Assembly: GCF_000243075.1 (NCBI RefSeq)
Contig: NC_016745.1
Location: forward strand, 921,659-985,658
Origin: Oceanimonas sp. GK1
Lineage (GTDB): Bacteria; Pseudomonadota; Gammaproteobacteria; Enterobacterales; Aeromonadaceae
Reading direction: 5' to 3'
Length of the DNA stretch: 64,000 nucleotides
Shown here piece after piece: positions 40,513-53,190 of the stretch; the first letter of the stretch is position 1, and each line of letters starts with the position of its first letter. The notes beneath the pieces were generated by a model, which was not told the DNA's origin, ran no database searches, and worked only from the letters and a program-made list of their open reading frames with translations. The translations under genes and the position numbers were made by a program.

Positions 40513-40868
40513 GCCAATCCCCAGACTGGCGCGCCGAAACCCGCGACATTATTGAATCCCTGCTGAGCGACGGCAGTGACCCCGACGCCGAATACACCAT
40601 AGAGCATCACTTTTCCGGGCAGTATTTCGCCAAACTGGAAAAGGCCGCGGTGGACTGTTTCAACGCTGGCTACGAGGTGACCGATGCCGAGGAGCTGACC
40701 CTGGAGCGGGGCCAAACCCTGCTGTGCTTTGACGCCGTGGCTGACAGCGCCCTCGATGAAGAGCAGATCATGCAACAGATTGCAGAGTTGCTGCCCATTG
40801 CCGAGAAATACGGCATTGACTACGACGGCTGGGGTACCTATTTCGAGGGGGACGACGAAGAGGAATAA
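40509..40868 (+). CDS. rraB: Ribonuclease E inhibitor RraB
   Basis: Acidic protein that in E. coli binds RNase E and changes which RNAs it degrades. The 119-residue product keeps the family core DGSDPDAEYTIEHHF, LEKAAVDCFNAGYEVTDAEEL and YDGWGTYFE; the acidic C-terminal tail is shorter than in E. coli (138 residues). It overlaps plsC by four bases. Confidence 0.93.
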   Translation: MSQSPDWRAETRDIIESLLSDGSDPDAEYTIEHHFSGQYFAKLEKAAVDCFNAGYEVTDAEELTLERGQTLLCFDAVADSALDEEQIMQQIAELLPIAEKYGIDYDGWGTYFEGDDEEE

Positions 40869-40901
40869 CCCCGGCGGCGCAGCGCGGACGGCTCGGCTAA
40901 G

Positions 40902-40927
40902 CTTGATCCATATACGCATGGATCAAG
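40902..40927 (+). promoter_or_regulatory. Perfect 10-bp palindrome at the ribosome site of the next gene
   Basis: CTTGATCCAT (40902-40911) and ATGGATCAAG (40918-40927) with loop ATACGC. The right arm runs into the Shine-Dalgarno AAGGAG (40925-40930) of the lipoprotein at 40937. It could be a repressor operator or an RNA hairpin partly hiding the ribosome site. No T run follows. Confidence 0.6.
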
Positions 40928-40936
40928 GAGAGTACC

Positions 40937-43201
40937 ATGTTATCCGGTCGCGCTGTCTTGCTGTTGTTGGTTCCCTTCCTGTTGGTTCTGTCCGGTTGCA
41001 GTGAAATTCAGGCCCGCCTGGGCCGGCACCTGCTGCCGGATCCCCCCGAGGTGGTGGTGGAGAGCCTGCCGCCGGACTATGATCCCGCTCACCCCCGCCC
41101 GCCCTATACCGGGCTTCATGCCTCCCTGGTGCCGCTGGATCTGTCCGCCTTCAATTTTCCGGTGCAACCGGGTGAAACCGGGCCTGTCGATACCTCCCTC
41201 GGGCCGCTGCAATACCCCTTTTCCTGCAATACCGAAGAGGCGGGCCTGGGCCAGCCGCTGGTGGATAACCAGGACGGCATCGGTACCCCGGTCTACGCCG
41301 AGGAAAATGGCGTCAAGAACAAGCAACAGTTGCTGGGTCACAGCAAGGACTGCCTGCTGCCAACCCGCCTCGACTATTACTATCGCATTCAGGGCCAGGA
41401 TGACTTTCGGCGGTTGCCCGCAGGCGACTATCCCGCCGACATGGACTGGATCGAACGGGATGGCGAGCGCATTCCCTTTGTGCTCAGGGTCGAGCAGGGC
41501 ACCATCAATCGCTTTATCTACGTGCTCGCCATGCTGGCGGATCCGACCGAGCCGGTTACCGATACTCACAGCCCCTACTGGAACCACAAGCTGATCTTTC
41601 ATTTCAAGGGCGGCGTCGGTATCGGCAAGCGCCAGGGCAAGATGAGCCTGGGCCGGGTGGGCAGCCGGCTGATCCCCCAGCTGGCCCAGGGCTATGCCCT
41701 GGCGGGCTCCAGCGGCAACGTGACCAGCAACCACTACAACATGTGGCTGGCGGCCAATACCGCCGAAATGGTCAAGGCTCAGTTTATCGCCCGCTACGGC
41801 AAGCCCGACTACACCGTCGGCATTGGCGGCTCCGGCGGCGCCGTGCAGCAATATCTGTTTGCCCAGAACAAACCGGGACTGCTCGATGCCCTGATCCCCC
41901 AGTACAGCTACCCGGACATGATCACCCAGAGCATCTGGGCCCTGGACTGCGAGCTGTTTGAATATTATTTCGACGTCACCGCCCGGGAAAACAAGCGCTG
42001 GGAAGTGCAGGAAAACCGCAGTCTGGTGATGGGAGTGGCGGCCAGCAGCGAGGTGGAGCACGAGTTCAAGAAATATTATCGCTGGGCGCGCATGGCCGGA
42101 CTGGGGCTGCGCCTGCCCGGGCTGCCACCGGGAGCCACCGAATGCTCCAACAGCTGGCGCGGGCTGGCGCCTCTGACCAACAATCCGCACTACTCCCATC
42201 GCGCCCATTACTACTCGCCGGCAATCGTGGCCAAGGAGCGTTTCAGCCATTGGCACGATCTGGCCCATGTGTATGGTGTGGATGAAAACGGCTACGCCAA
42301 CCGTACCCACGACAACACCGGGGTGCAATACGGGCTGGAGGCGCTGAAACGGGGTGACATCTCGCCCGCCGAGTTCTTCCACCTCAACGCCAACATCGGC
42401 AGCTGGAAGCCGCCCGCCGACATGGTGCAGGAAAAGCTCTGGGTGCTGACCGGTGACGACAACCTGGCCGGTGTGTCTATCTGGAGTGATCACAACATGC
42501 GCAAAACCCCGGGCAGCCCGGTGCCACTGTGGGTGTTTGAGCGCAACCGGGCCGATCTGGTGAAAACCGCACCCCGCAGCCGGGGCAATCGCGATGCCAT
42601 TGCCGCCGCCTATCGCTCCGGCCATGTGTTTCTGGGCAATATCGACCTGCCGGTGATCGATGTCCGTCATTATCTGGACCCCCAGCTCGACATGCACCAC
42701 TCCTATGCTACCCAGTCGGTGTGGCTGCGCCTGCAGGCCGCTCGTGGCAACACCGACAACCTGGTGATCTGGCAAAGCGGCAAGCCCTTTAACCCCAGCG
42801 ACAAGGCCTTTGAGGTGCTGGACCAGTGGCTGACCTCGGGACAGCGGCCCGCCAGTGCCGTGGATGCCTGCTGGACCGATACCGGCGAGCTGATTGCCGA
42901 GGGCGAAGACGTATGGAACGGCCCCTGGCGGGGGGACGCCGACACTGGCGCCTGCCTGCAGCGTTACCCGGCGTTTCGCTCGCCCCGCAACGTGGCTGGT
43001 GCGCCGCTCACCGGCGAGCTGTTCCAGTGTGCCCTGATCCCGGTGGAAGAGGCCGTGGTCCGGGGGTTGTACGGCGGGCTCGACATGCGTCCCCACATGG
43101 CCATGCTGAACACCGTCTTTCCCGAGGGGGTCTGCGATTACCGGCGTGGTGATGTGGCGCGGCCGACGAATGCAGAGATGGGGCTTGCCGGCGTGTTATA
43201 G
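40937..43201 (+). CDS. Large lipoprotein, probable alpha/beta-hydrolase (DUF6351-like)
   Basis: Not characterised. The 754-residue product has a lipobox LVLSGC (C21). Family resemblance (DUF6351) is from memory and untested. A nucleophile-elbow-like segment GIGGSGGAVQQY puts a candidate catalytic serine at S299. Around it lie GYALAGSSGNVTSNHYN, typical of tannase or feruloyl-esterase-like hydrolases, and late Asp/His-rich segments such as GNIDLPVIDVRHYLDP that could complete a triad. It would act on the periplasmic or outer face, substrate unknown. It is a single gene behind a palindrome at its ribosome site. Confidence 0.75.
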   Translation: MLSGRAVLLLLVPFLLVLSGCSEIQARLGRHLLPDPPEVVVESLPPDYDPAHPRPPYTGLHASLVPLDLSAFNFPVQPGETGPVDTSLGPLQYPFSCNTEEAGLGQPLVDNQDGIGTPVYAEENGVKNKQQLLGHSKDCLLPTRLDYYYRIQGQDDFRRLPAGDYPADMDWIERDGERIPFVLRVEQGTINRFIYVLAMLADPTEPVTDTHSPYWNHKLIFHFKGGVGIGKRQGKMSLGRVGSRLIPQLAQGYALAGSSGNVTSNHYNMWLAANTAEMVKAQFIARYGKPDYTVGIGGSGGAVQQYLFAQNKPGLLDALIPQYSYPDMITQSIWALDCELFEYYFDVTARENKRWEVQENRSLVMGVAASSEVEHEFKKYYRWARMAGLGLRLPGLPPGATECSNSWRGLAPLTNNPHYSHRAHYYSPAIVAKERFSHWHDLAHVYGVDENGYANRTHDNTGVQYGLEALKRGDISPAEFFHLNANIGSWKPPADMVQEKLWVLTGDDNLAGVSIWSDHNMRKTPGSPVPLWVFERNRADLVKTAPRSRGNRDAIAAAYRSGHVFLGNIDLPVIDVRHYLDPQLDMHHSYATQSVWLRLQAARGNTDNLVIWQSGKPFNPSDKAFEVLDQWLTSGQRPASAVDACWTDTGELIAEGEDVWNGPWRGDADTGACLQRYPAFRSPRNVAGAPLTGELFQCALIPVEEAVVRGLYGGLDMRPHMAMLNTVFPEGVCDYRRGDVARPTNAEMGLAGVL

Positions 43202-43231
43202 TGGCGTAAATCATGATTAGGGAAGACACTC

Positions 43232-43633
43232 ATGTATCCGCCGCCGGATCCCCACATGCAGTTGTGGGACGAATACAAATACCGCCATGACCATATCTGG
43301 CAGAAGCTGTTTCAGATCACCATAGCCGTGGTGCTGCTAGGATCCGTGCCCTATCTCAAACCCGAAATCACTCAGGTGCTGAAGGGTTGGATCCTGATAG
43401 CGCCGCTGCTGGGTACGGTACTGAGCCTGATAAGCCTGGTGCTGATGCATTTTGAGCTGACCCTGTTTGGCAAGATTGCCCGGGCGCACCGGGCTCATCA
43501 GCAGGAGCTGGGACTGATCCAGCATAGCCGGCACAACTATTTTCGTTACCTGGTGCTGAGTTACGTCAGTTTTCTGCTGCTGGTGAGCATCGCCAACGTG
43601 GCGGTGGTGCGGCTGTTGTGGCTGGCGCCCTGA
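43232..43633 (+). CDS. Small multi-pass membrane protein, unknown
   Basis: Not recognised. The 133-residue product begins LWDEYKYRHDHIWQKLFQ, then has three predicted membrane helices (about 25-42, 50-72 and 108-130) with a basic helical segment (KIARAHRAHQQELGLIQHSRHNYF) between the second and third. A GGGAAG site precedes the ATG and it starts 30 bases after the lipoprotein gene, so the two may be cotranscribed. Confidence 0.7.
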   Translation: MYPPPDPHMQLWDEYKYRHDHIWQKLFQITIAVVLLGSVPYLKPEITQVLKGWILIAPLLGTVLSLISLVLMHFELTLFGKIARAHRAHQQELGLIQHSRHNYFRYLVLSYVSFLLLVSIANVAVVRLLWLAP

Positions 43634-43756
43634 ATTGCTGCGTCAGTGCTCTGCACAGGGCGACCGTCCGCCGCTGTCGGGCGGGCTGGCCTCGGCATAC
43701 ACTTAATGATGAAGCCGGGCGTTGTGTGCCCGATGCGCGAACAGAGGTAATGAACA

Positions 43757-43972
43757 ATGGTAATGCATGGCAAAGTGAAGGCGGGCGCGGTGGTGATGGT
43801 GCTGCTGCTCGGGCTGTCGGCCTGTGCCAATATGTCGGATCGCGAGCGCAATACCGCCATCGGCGCCGGTGTGGGCGGCGTGGCCGGCTCGGTACTGACC
43901 CACGGCAGTGCCGTGGGCACCATTGGCGGGGCCGTGGTCGGCGGGGTGATCGGCAACCAGGTCGACAAATAA
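43757..43972 (+). CDS. osmB: Osmotically inducible lipoprotein OsmB-like
   Basis: Small outer-membrane lipoprotein induced by salt and stationary phase in E. coli. The 71-residue product has a lipobox LSAC (C23), then DRERNTAIGAGVGGVAGSVLTHGSAVGTIGGAVVGGVIGNQVDK, matching OsmB residue for residue in most positions and carrying a glycine-zipper pattern. The start could also be the ATG at 43763. Confidence 0.88.
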   Translation: MVMHGKVKAGAVVMVLLLGLSACANMSDRERNTAIGAGVGGVAGSVLTHGSAVGTIGGAVVGGVIGNQVDK

Positions 43973-43987
43973 CGCCCGTGCCGGGCA

Positions 43988-44461
43988 CTACCAGGCGGGC
44001 TCGCCCAGGTAGTTGCCCGGCGGATAGTAGTTGCACACCAGTATCATGATGTTATTGCAGGTGGAGGTGGCGCAGCCCAGCTCGCGGGTGACGGGCCATA
44101 TCATCTGAGTATAATGGCCAACCCTGGGCACCAGCTCGCGACTGAGTGGCTGGCCCGAATAAAAACGTTTTTCGTCCTCCCAGCTCTTCACCCCGTCCAG
44201 CTCGTCGTAATAGCCCAATGTGCCCATAAACAGGTTTTCGCCAAAACCCGACCCCTGACTGTGCTCGATATCGCAGCGCTGGCTCAGCACCCGGGCCCAA
44301 CCGGTGGCCTGGCTCTCGGCTCGGGCCGACCAGGTCAGCGGGGCGGCACCGACCTCGGCCCTGGCCGCATTATGGGCCTTGAGCAAGGCCTGATTGATGT
44401 CGGCGGCGGAAACAGAGCCGGCCAGCAGCCATGTCAGCCAGATAAAAAGACGTACTCTCAT
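43988..44461 (-). CDS. Secreted CAP/SCP (PR-1 type) domain protein
   Basis: The 157-residue product has a signal peptide (about 1-19, GSVSA) and a CAP domain: HNAARAEVGAAPLTWS, FGENLFMG, VGHYTQMIWPVTRELGCATS and LVCNYYPPGNYLGEPAW. The conserved His/Glu residues of the CAP cavity are present. Family members bind lipids or other ligands outside the cell; its role here is unknown. It is convergent with osmB, 15 bases apart. Confidence 0.88.
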   Translation of the reverse strand: MRVRLFIWLTWLLAGSVSAADINQALLKAHNAARAEVGAAPLTWSARAESQATGWARVLSQRCDIEHSQGSGFGENLFMGTLGYYDELDGVKSWEDEKRFYSGQPLSRELVPRVGHYTQMIWPVTRELGCATSTCNNIMILVCNYYPPGNYLGEPAW

Positions 44462-44547
44462 GGAACAACTCCCTCGGTGATCCTGCTGTTTTCAGGGTAA
44501 AGGGGAGGGTGTGAAAACGCCATGTTGCTGCCTCGTCCAGCCGCCAT

Positions 44548-44574
44548 AAAAAAGCCCCGGCGTTTGCCGGGGCT
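44548..44574 (-). terminator. Intrinsic terminator of valS
   Basis: On the minus strand AGCCCCGGC-AAAC-GCCGGGGCT followed by TTTTT, about 20 bases after the valS stop. Confidence 0.92.
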
Positions 44575-44596
44575 GTGGTCTTAATCAATGGGGTGA

Positions 44597-47449
<2,853 letters not shown>

Positions 47450-47453
47450 GGTG

Positions 47454-47897
47454 TTATGCATCTTGAGTGTGGAGTGGTACCGGCGCTGTGGTCAGCTCGA
47501 AGCCGGCCTGCCGGTAGGCCTTGAAGCGCTCCCGGGCCTGCTGTTTGCCGGCATCGGAGGCTGGCACAAAGTCATGCAGCTGGCCAAAGCGGCGGGCAAA
47601 GGCGGGTGCCTCGGGGGCCAGGTTGATCAGCACGGCGCGGCCGCCCTGGGGCGGCTGCCAGCCAATCACCACGGGCGCGCCCTGGCGCGGGCCTTCGCCC
47701 TGCAGGTTGTGGGCCACGAAGCTGTCGGCCTCCTGCTGCCACAGGCGTTCGTCAATGGCCTCGGCCTGGGCCTGGTCGGGGGTGTAAATAAACACCCCCA
47801 GCCCCTGGCGGTAGCAGTCGGTGGCCAACCGGCACACCCACTGCTCCAGCAGGCCGGCGTCGTCATTGGGCAGCAGGTGAAAACAGCCGGTGTTCAT
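47454..47897 (-). CDS. holC: DNA polymerase III chi subunit HolC
   Basis: Clamp-loader accessory subunit that binds SSB. The 147-residue product shows the family pattern [32 protein letters not shown] and [21 protein letters not shown]. It sits between pepA and valS as in E. coli, one base after pepA. Confidence 0.92.
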   Translation of the reverse strand: MNTGCFHLLPNDDAGLLEQWVCRLATDCYRQGLGVFIYTPDQAQAEAIDERLWQQEADSFVAHNLQGEGPRQGAPVVIGWQPPQGGRAVLINLAPEAPAFARRFGQLHDFVPASDAGKQQARERFKAYRQAGFELTTAPVPLHTQDA

Positions 47898-47898
47898 T

Positions 47899-49410
<1,512 letters not shown>

Positions 49411-49569
49411 GGATTCTCCTGAGCCTGAAGACAATGGGCGCCGAATGAACGATAATGACGGGCATCGCCAAGGCGCCGGATTTCGCAGAGTTAATATGCG
49501 AAAATCGTGATTTTACGCTTATTGTTAAGCGTTTCCATTAAAAAAGACAAGTTTACACTGGGATTAACG
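49411..49569. promoter_or_regulatory. Divergent pepA/lptF intergenic region
   Basis: Contains two inverted repeats, TTTCGCA / TGCGAAA (about 49483-49506) and ACGCTTA-TTGT-TAAGCGT (49515-49532), and a possible lptF -10, TACACT (49554-49559). The repeats could be operators; no regulator can be named. Confidence 0.45.
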
Positions 49570-50679
49570 GTGATTGCATTCCGCTATTTGTTTCGGGAAA
49601 CCCTGAAGACTCAGCTGGCCGTGTTGTTTGTGCTTTTGCTCATTTTTATCAGCCAGAATTTTATCGACGTGCTGGGCAAGGCCGCCAGCGGCGAGATCCC
49701 CGGTGCCCTGGTAGGCAAGCTGCTGCTGCTCAACCTGCCGGAGATGGCGACCCTGATGCTGCCGGTGAGCCTGTTTATCGGCATTCTGTTCGCCCATGGC
49801 CGGCTCTATGCCGAAAGCGAGATGACGGTGATGAAGGCGGTGGGTATGGGGCCGGGGCGCATTATGCGCACCACCCTGGTGCTGGCCCTGCTGTGGACGG
49901 CACTGGCCCTGCTGAACTCGCTGTGGCTTAACCCCTGGGCCAAGAACCAGGTATTTCAGCTGCGGGAAGAGATCAAGGCGGATCCCGGCTTTGCGGTGCT
50001 GCGCGAAGCCCGTTTCATGAGCCTGGATGGCGGCCGCATCGTGGGCTATGTGGAAGAGCTGGAAGAAGACGATGACGGCAACCGGCTCAACCGGCTGTTT
50101 GTGGTGCAGCAGGGCCAGGCCCAGCGTGCGCCGGCTATTGTCGTGGCCGACAGCGGCCGGCTGCACGAGCAGGACGACGGCCAGTGGCTGACCCTGGAGC
50201 ACGGCCGACGTTACAGTGGCACGCCGGGCAACCGGGAGTTTGACGTGGCCGAGTTTGATGAATACAGCGCCTACATTCGCCCGTCGGAAATTGAAACAGC
50301 CCAAAGCCGCATTGAGTCCATGTCCAGCCGTGAGCTGCTGAACGCCGACGAGCTGCTTCAGCGTACCGAGCTGCAGTGGCGGCTGGTGCTGCCGCTGTCG
50401 ATGCTGGTGCTCACCCTGGTGGTGGTGCCGCTGTCGGTGGTGAATCCGCGCCAGGGCCGCTATGCCAAGCTGCTGCCGGCGATCATGCTGTATTTGGCGT
50501 ATTTCCTGTTGCAGACCGCGTCCCGCTCGGCGGTGGAAGGGGGCAGCCTCCCGCCGGCGCCCGGCCTCTATGCGGTGCCGCTGGCCTTTTTGCTGCTGGT
50601 GGCGCTGCCCCTGAACTTGGCGGAAACCGCCTGGTGGAACCGCACTCGGGAAAAACTCACACGGAGCAAGGCTGCCTGA
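49570..50679 (+). CDS. lptF: LPS export permease LptF, GTG start
   Basis: Inner-membrane half of the LptB2FG transporter that extracts LPS. The 369-residue product has three N-terminal membrane helices, a periplasmic beta-jellyroll (about 125-265) and three C-terminal helices with VVPLSVVNPRQGRYAKLLPA. The GTG at 49570 gives IAFRYLFRETLKTQLAVLF, which aligns with E. coli; an upstream ATG at 49507 would add 21 unrelated residues. Confidence 0.93.
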   Translation: MIAFRYLFRETLKTQLAVLFVLLLIFISQNFIDVLGKAASGEIPGALVGKLLLLNLPEMATLMLPVSLFIGILFAHGRLYAESEMTVMKAVGMGPGRIMRTTLVLALLWTALALLNSLWLNPWAKNQVFQLREEIKADPGFAVLREARFMSLDGGRIVGYVEELEEDDDGNRLNRLFVVQQGQAQRAPAIVVADSGRLHEQDDGQWLTLEHGRRYSGTPGNREFDVAEFDEYSAYIRPSEIETAQSRIESMSSRELLNADELLQRTELQWRLVLPLSMLVLTLVVVPLSVVNPRQGRYAKLLPAIMLYLAYFLLQTASRSAVEGGSLPPAPGLYAVPLAFLLLVALPLNLAETAWWNRTREKLTRSKAA

Positions 50680-51749
50680 TGTTCAATATTCTCGATCGTT
50701 ACATTGGCCGTACCGTGCTGATGGCCATGTTGTTGTGCGAATTCGTGCTGGTGGGGCTGTCCGCCATCATTCGCTATGTGGAGCAACTGCGCAGTGTGGG
50801 CGAGGGCAGCTATACCCTGCTCTCGGCCTTCTATTATGTGCTGCTGTCCATGCCCAAGGAAATAGTGTTGTTCTTTCCCATCGCCGCCCTGCTCGGCGGC
50901 CTGATTGGCCTGGGCCAGCTGGCCAGCTCCAGCGAGCTGGTGGTGATGCAGGCAGCGGGCAGCTCCCGTTTCAATATCGTGACCAGTGCCTTGAAAACCG
51001 CGGTGCCGATGATGCTGGTGATCATGCTGATTGGCGAGTACCTGGCGCCGACCACCAAGCTGGCGGCGGATGATCTGCGTACCCAGGCCCGCTCCGGCGG
51101 CCAGGTGGTGCTGTCGGTGAACGGCGTCTGGGCCCGGGACAATGAAGCCTACATCAACATCGGTCAGGCCCGCCGCGACGGCACCCTGAGCAACATTACC
51201 CTGTACCATTTCGACGATGAACAGCGCCTTCAGCGCATTACCCAGGCCGCCAGCGCCGACTATCATAACGGCGAGTGGACCCTGCTGAATTTGACCGACA
51301 CCCTGTTTAACCATGGCGAGTCCATCGTGACCGAGCAGCAGGCCAGCCGCCGCTGGCAGACCAGCCTGACCCCCGACAAGCTGGGGGTGGTGGCGATTGA
51401 GCCGGCAGAGCTGTCGATGCGGGGACTGTGGGAATACCAGGGTTATCTGGAAGACAACGGTCAGGATGCCAGCCTCTATGCCCTGGAGTTCTGGCGCAAG
51501 GCACTGCAGCCGGTGATGGTGATCGCCATGATGCTGCTGGCCTCCTCCTTTGTGTTCGGTGCCCTTCGCAGCGTGACCATGGGCGCCCGGCTGCTGATGG
51601 GCATTCTGTTCGGTTTCGGCTTTTACGTGGCCAACGAGGTGTTCGGCCCCATCAGCCTGGTGTATGAAGTGCCGCCCGTCATCGGTGCCCTGGGCCCCAG
51701 CCTGCTGTTTATTGCCGTGGCGCTGTTTTTGCTCAACCGCCGTGCTTAA
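50679..51749 (+). CDS. lptG: LPS export permease LptG
   Basis: Partner of LptF. The 356-residue product starts MFNILDRYIGRTVLMAMLLCEFVLVGLSAIIR, has the periplasmic beta domain and three C-terminal helices (FVFGALRSVTMGARLLMGILFGFGFY). Its ATG overlaps the lptF stop (TGATG). Confidence 0.95.
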   Translation: MFNILDRYIGRTVLMAMLLCEFVLVGLSAIIRYVEQLRSVGEGSYTLLSAFYYVLLSMPKEIVLFFPIAALLGGLIGLGQLASSSELVVMQAAGSSRFNIVTSALKTAVPMMLVIMLIGEYLAPTTKLAADDLRTQARSGGQVVLSVNGVWARDNEAYINIGQARRDGTLSNITLYHFDDEQRLQRITQAASADYHNGEWTLLNLTDTLFNHGESIVTEQQASRRWQTSLTPDKLGVVAIEPAELSMRGLWEYQGYLEDNGQDASLYALEFWRKALQPVMVIAMMLLASSFVFGALRSVTMGARLLMGILFGFGFYVANEVFGPISLVYEVPPVIGALGPSLLFIAVALFLLNRRA

Positions 51750-51760
51750 CCGCAGGGAAT

Positions 51761-51801
51761 AGGGACTGGGGATGAGGGATTTGTTTTAGTCCCCAGTCCC
51801 T
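51761..51801. terminator. 12-bp inverted repeat between convergent lptG and the RDD gene
   Basis: AGGGACTGGGGA (51761-51772) and TCCCCAGTCCCT (51790-51801) pair perfectly around a 17-base loop. Related GGGA/TCCC words flank it, so it may belong to a dispersed repeat family. It probably ends transcripts from both sides, though there is no clean T run. Confidence 0.55.
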
Positions 51802-51819
51802 GATCCCGAATCCCGACCT

Positions 51820-52314
51820 TTATTCCCGGCTCAGTAGTTGCCGGTTCTGCTCCTTGGTGAGTACCACCATTTCACAGTGGGCCAGCCTGTCCTGCAGGGC
51901 CAGCCGGGTACCTGGGTTAAGCCATATCCAGAAATTGCCCAGCCCCAGCAGTGCGGCCAGGGCGCGTACCAGGCACTGACCTAGGGTCAGCCGTGAGCCG
52001 TCGGTATTCTGCACGCGCAGCCGCCAGGCACGCATGCCCAGGGTCTGGCCGCTGGTACGCCAGAACCAGCAGTAAAAGCCCAGCACCACGGCCAGTAAAA
52101 CCAGCTGGTAGCTTCGGCTGGCGCTGAGCAGGGCGGCGGTGTCCTCGTGTGCCCCGAGATCAATCCAGCCCAGATGCAGGGCCAGGGCGGTGAGCCCGAA
52201 ACAGACAAAGCCCGCCACCATCAGCAGCGCCACCACCACCAGAAAATCATAAAGCCAGGCGCCCAGGCGCCGCAGCACCCCGGCCCGGGGCAAACCCGCA
52301 TAAGAAGAAGCCAC
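51820..52314 (-). CDS. RDD family membrane protein
   Basis: The 164-residue product has the RDD signature (R16, D23 and later D143 in LALQDRLAHC) and three membrane helices (about 20-42, 70-87 and 112-132), with TSGQTLGMRAWRLRV in the usual place. Family members are poorly understood; some are linked to ion or osmotic stress. No function is assigned. Confidence 0.85.
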   Translation of the reverse strand: MASSYAGLPRAGVLRRLGAWLYDFLVVVALLMVAGFVCFGLTALALHLGWIDLGAHEDTAALLSASRSYQLVLLAVVLGFYCWFWRTSGQTLGMRAWRLRVQNTDGSRLTLGQCLVRALAALLGLGNFWIWLNPGTRLALQDRLAHCEMVVLTKEQNRQLLSRE

Positions 52315-52430
52315 CAGTCATGTTCCTTTGATTATCGAAGAGGGGCATTCTAGCAAAAGCCGCGCCGTGAAAAAGCCAAAGCTGGCCGCGCAAATAATGC
52401 TCAGTCGGCACCGCCCTGCTGATAATCCGG

Positions 52431-52458
52431 TTGCGGGGTTGAGGCGGACGGGTATAAT
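52431..52458 (+). promoter_or_regulatory. tRNA-Leu(CAA) promoter
   Basis: TTGCGG (52431-52436), a 16-base spacer and a consensus TATAAT (52453-52458), about 30 bases before the tRNA. Confidence 0.75.
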
Positions 52459-52489
52459 GCGAGGCCTCACTCATGGTGAGTCTACCGGT

Positions 52490-52574
52490 GGCAGTGTGAT
52501 GGAATTGGTAGACATGAGTGATTCAAAATCACTTGCCTTCGGGCGTGCCGGTTCGAGTCCGGCCACTGCTACCA
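52490..52574 (+). tRNA. tRNA-Leu (anticodon CAA)
   Basis: Class II tRNA of 85 nt with an encoded CCA end. The anticodon stem AGTGA / TCACT encloses loop TTCAAAA, so the anticodon is CAA. The long variable arm (TGCCTTCGGGCG) and the T arm CCGGTTCGAGTCCGG are clear. The acceptor GGCAGTG / CACTGCT begins with a G-T pair. Confidence 0.94.
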
Positions 52575-52576
52575 AC

Positions 52577-52604
52577 AAAAACCCGGCCATGCCCGGGTTT
52601 TTTT
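52577..52604 (+). terminator. Intrinsic terminator of tRNA-Leu(CAA)
   Basis: AAAAACCCGG-CCATGC-CCGGGTTTTTTT directly after the tRNA. Confidence 0.9.
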
Positions 52605-52706
52605 GTGCCTGTGTTTCGGCTTTTGCTGACCACCTCGCGCTTTCACGGCTTGCTCCGCCCGCGACTCGCTTTCACAATAATGCCGTGTTCATACAGGGCG
52701 ACATTC

Positions 52707-53186
52707 GTGAATATTTTCATTCTGGACAACAACATAGAGCGCTGTGCCGAGTATCACTGCGATCAGCACGTGGTCAAGATGATCCTGGAAAGCGTGCAGA
52801 TCCTGTGCACCGCCCTCAACAAAAAGGGCTTTGAGACGCCTTACAAATCCACCCATGTGAAGCATCCCAGCGTGCTGTGGGTAGAAGCGTCGTACGATAA
52901 TTTTCAGTGGCTGACTCGCCTGACCGAGGCGCTTAATGCCGAATACCGCTATCGCTACCGCAAGGACACCGATCACAAGTCAATGCCGGTGCTGGCGCAA
53001 ATACAGCAATTTCAATACCCGGCCATTGGTCTCACCGAATTCGCCCAGGCCATGCCCGATCAGTACAAGGTGCCCGGTGATGCGGTGCAGGCTTACCGCA
53101 ATTTCTACCTGGGTGACAAAATGAAATTCGCCCGCTGGACCCGGCGGGAGATTCCCCATTGGGTGCCATCCGCCGCCTCACGGTGA
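52707..53186 (+). CDS. Conserved protein with HCDQH motif, function unknown
   Basis: The 159-residue product starts with GTG (ATT follows as NIFILDNNIERCAEYHCDQHVVKMILES). Conserved-looking residues are H17-C18-D19-H21, H50 and H53 (STHVKHPSVLW), and a C-terminal segment MPDQYKVPGDAVQAYRNFY-L-GDKMKFARWTRR. The clustered His/Cys/Asp suggest a metal or catalytic site. From memory similar proteins occur in phages and bacteria, but no function can be named. AGGG lies 9 bases before the GTG. Upstream ATGs fall inside the tRNA. Confidence 0.75.
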   Translation: MNIFILDNNIERCAEYHCDQHVVKMILESVQILCTALNKKGFETPYKSTHVKHPSVLWVEASYDNFQWLTRLTEALNAEYRYRYRKDTDHKSMPVLAQIQQFQYPAIGLTEFAQAMPDQYKVPGDAVQAYRNFYLGDKMKFARWTRREIPHWVPSAASR

Positions 53187-53190
53187 GGGC

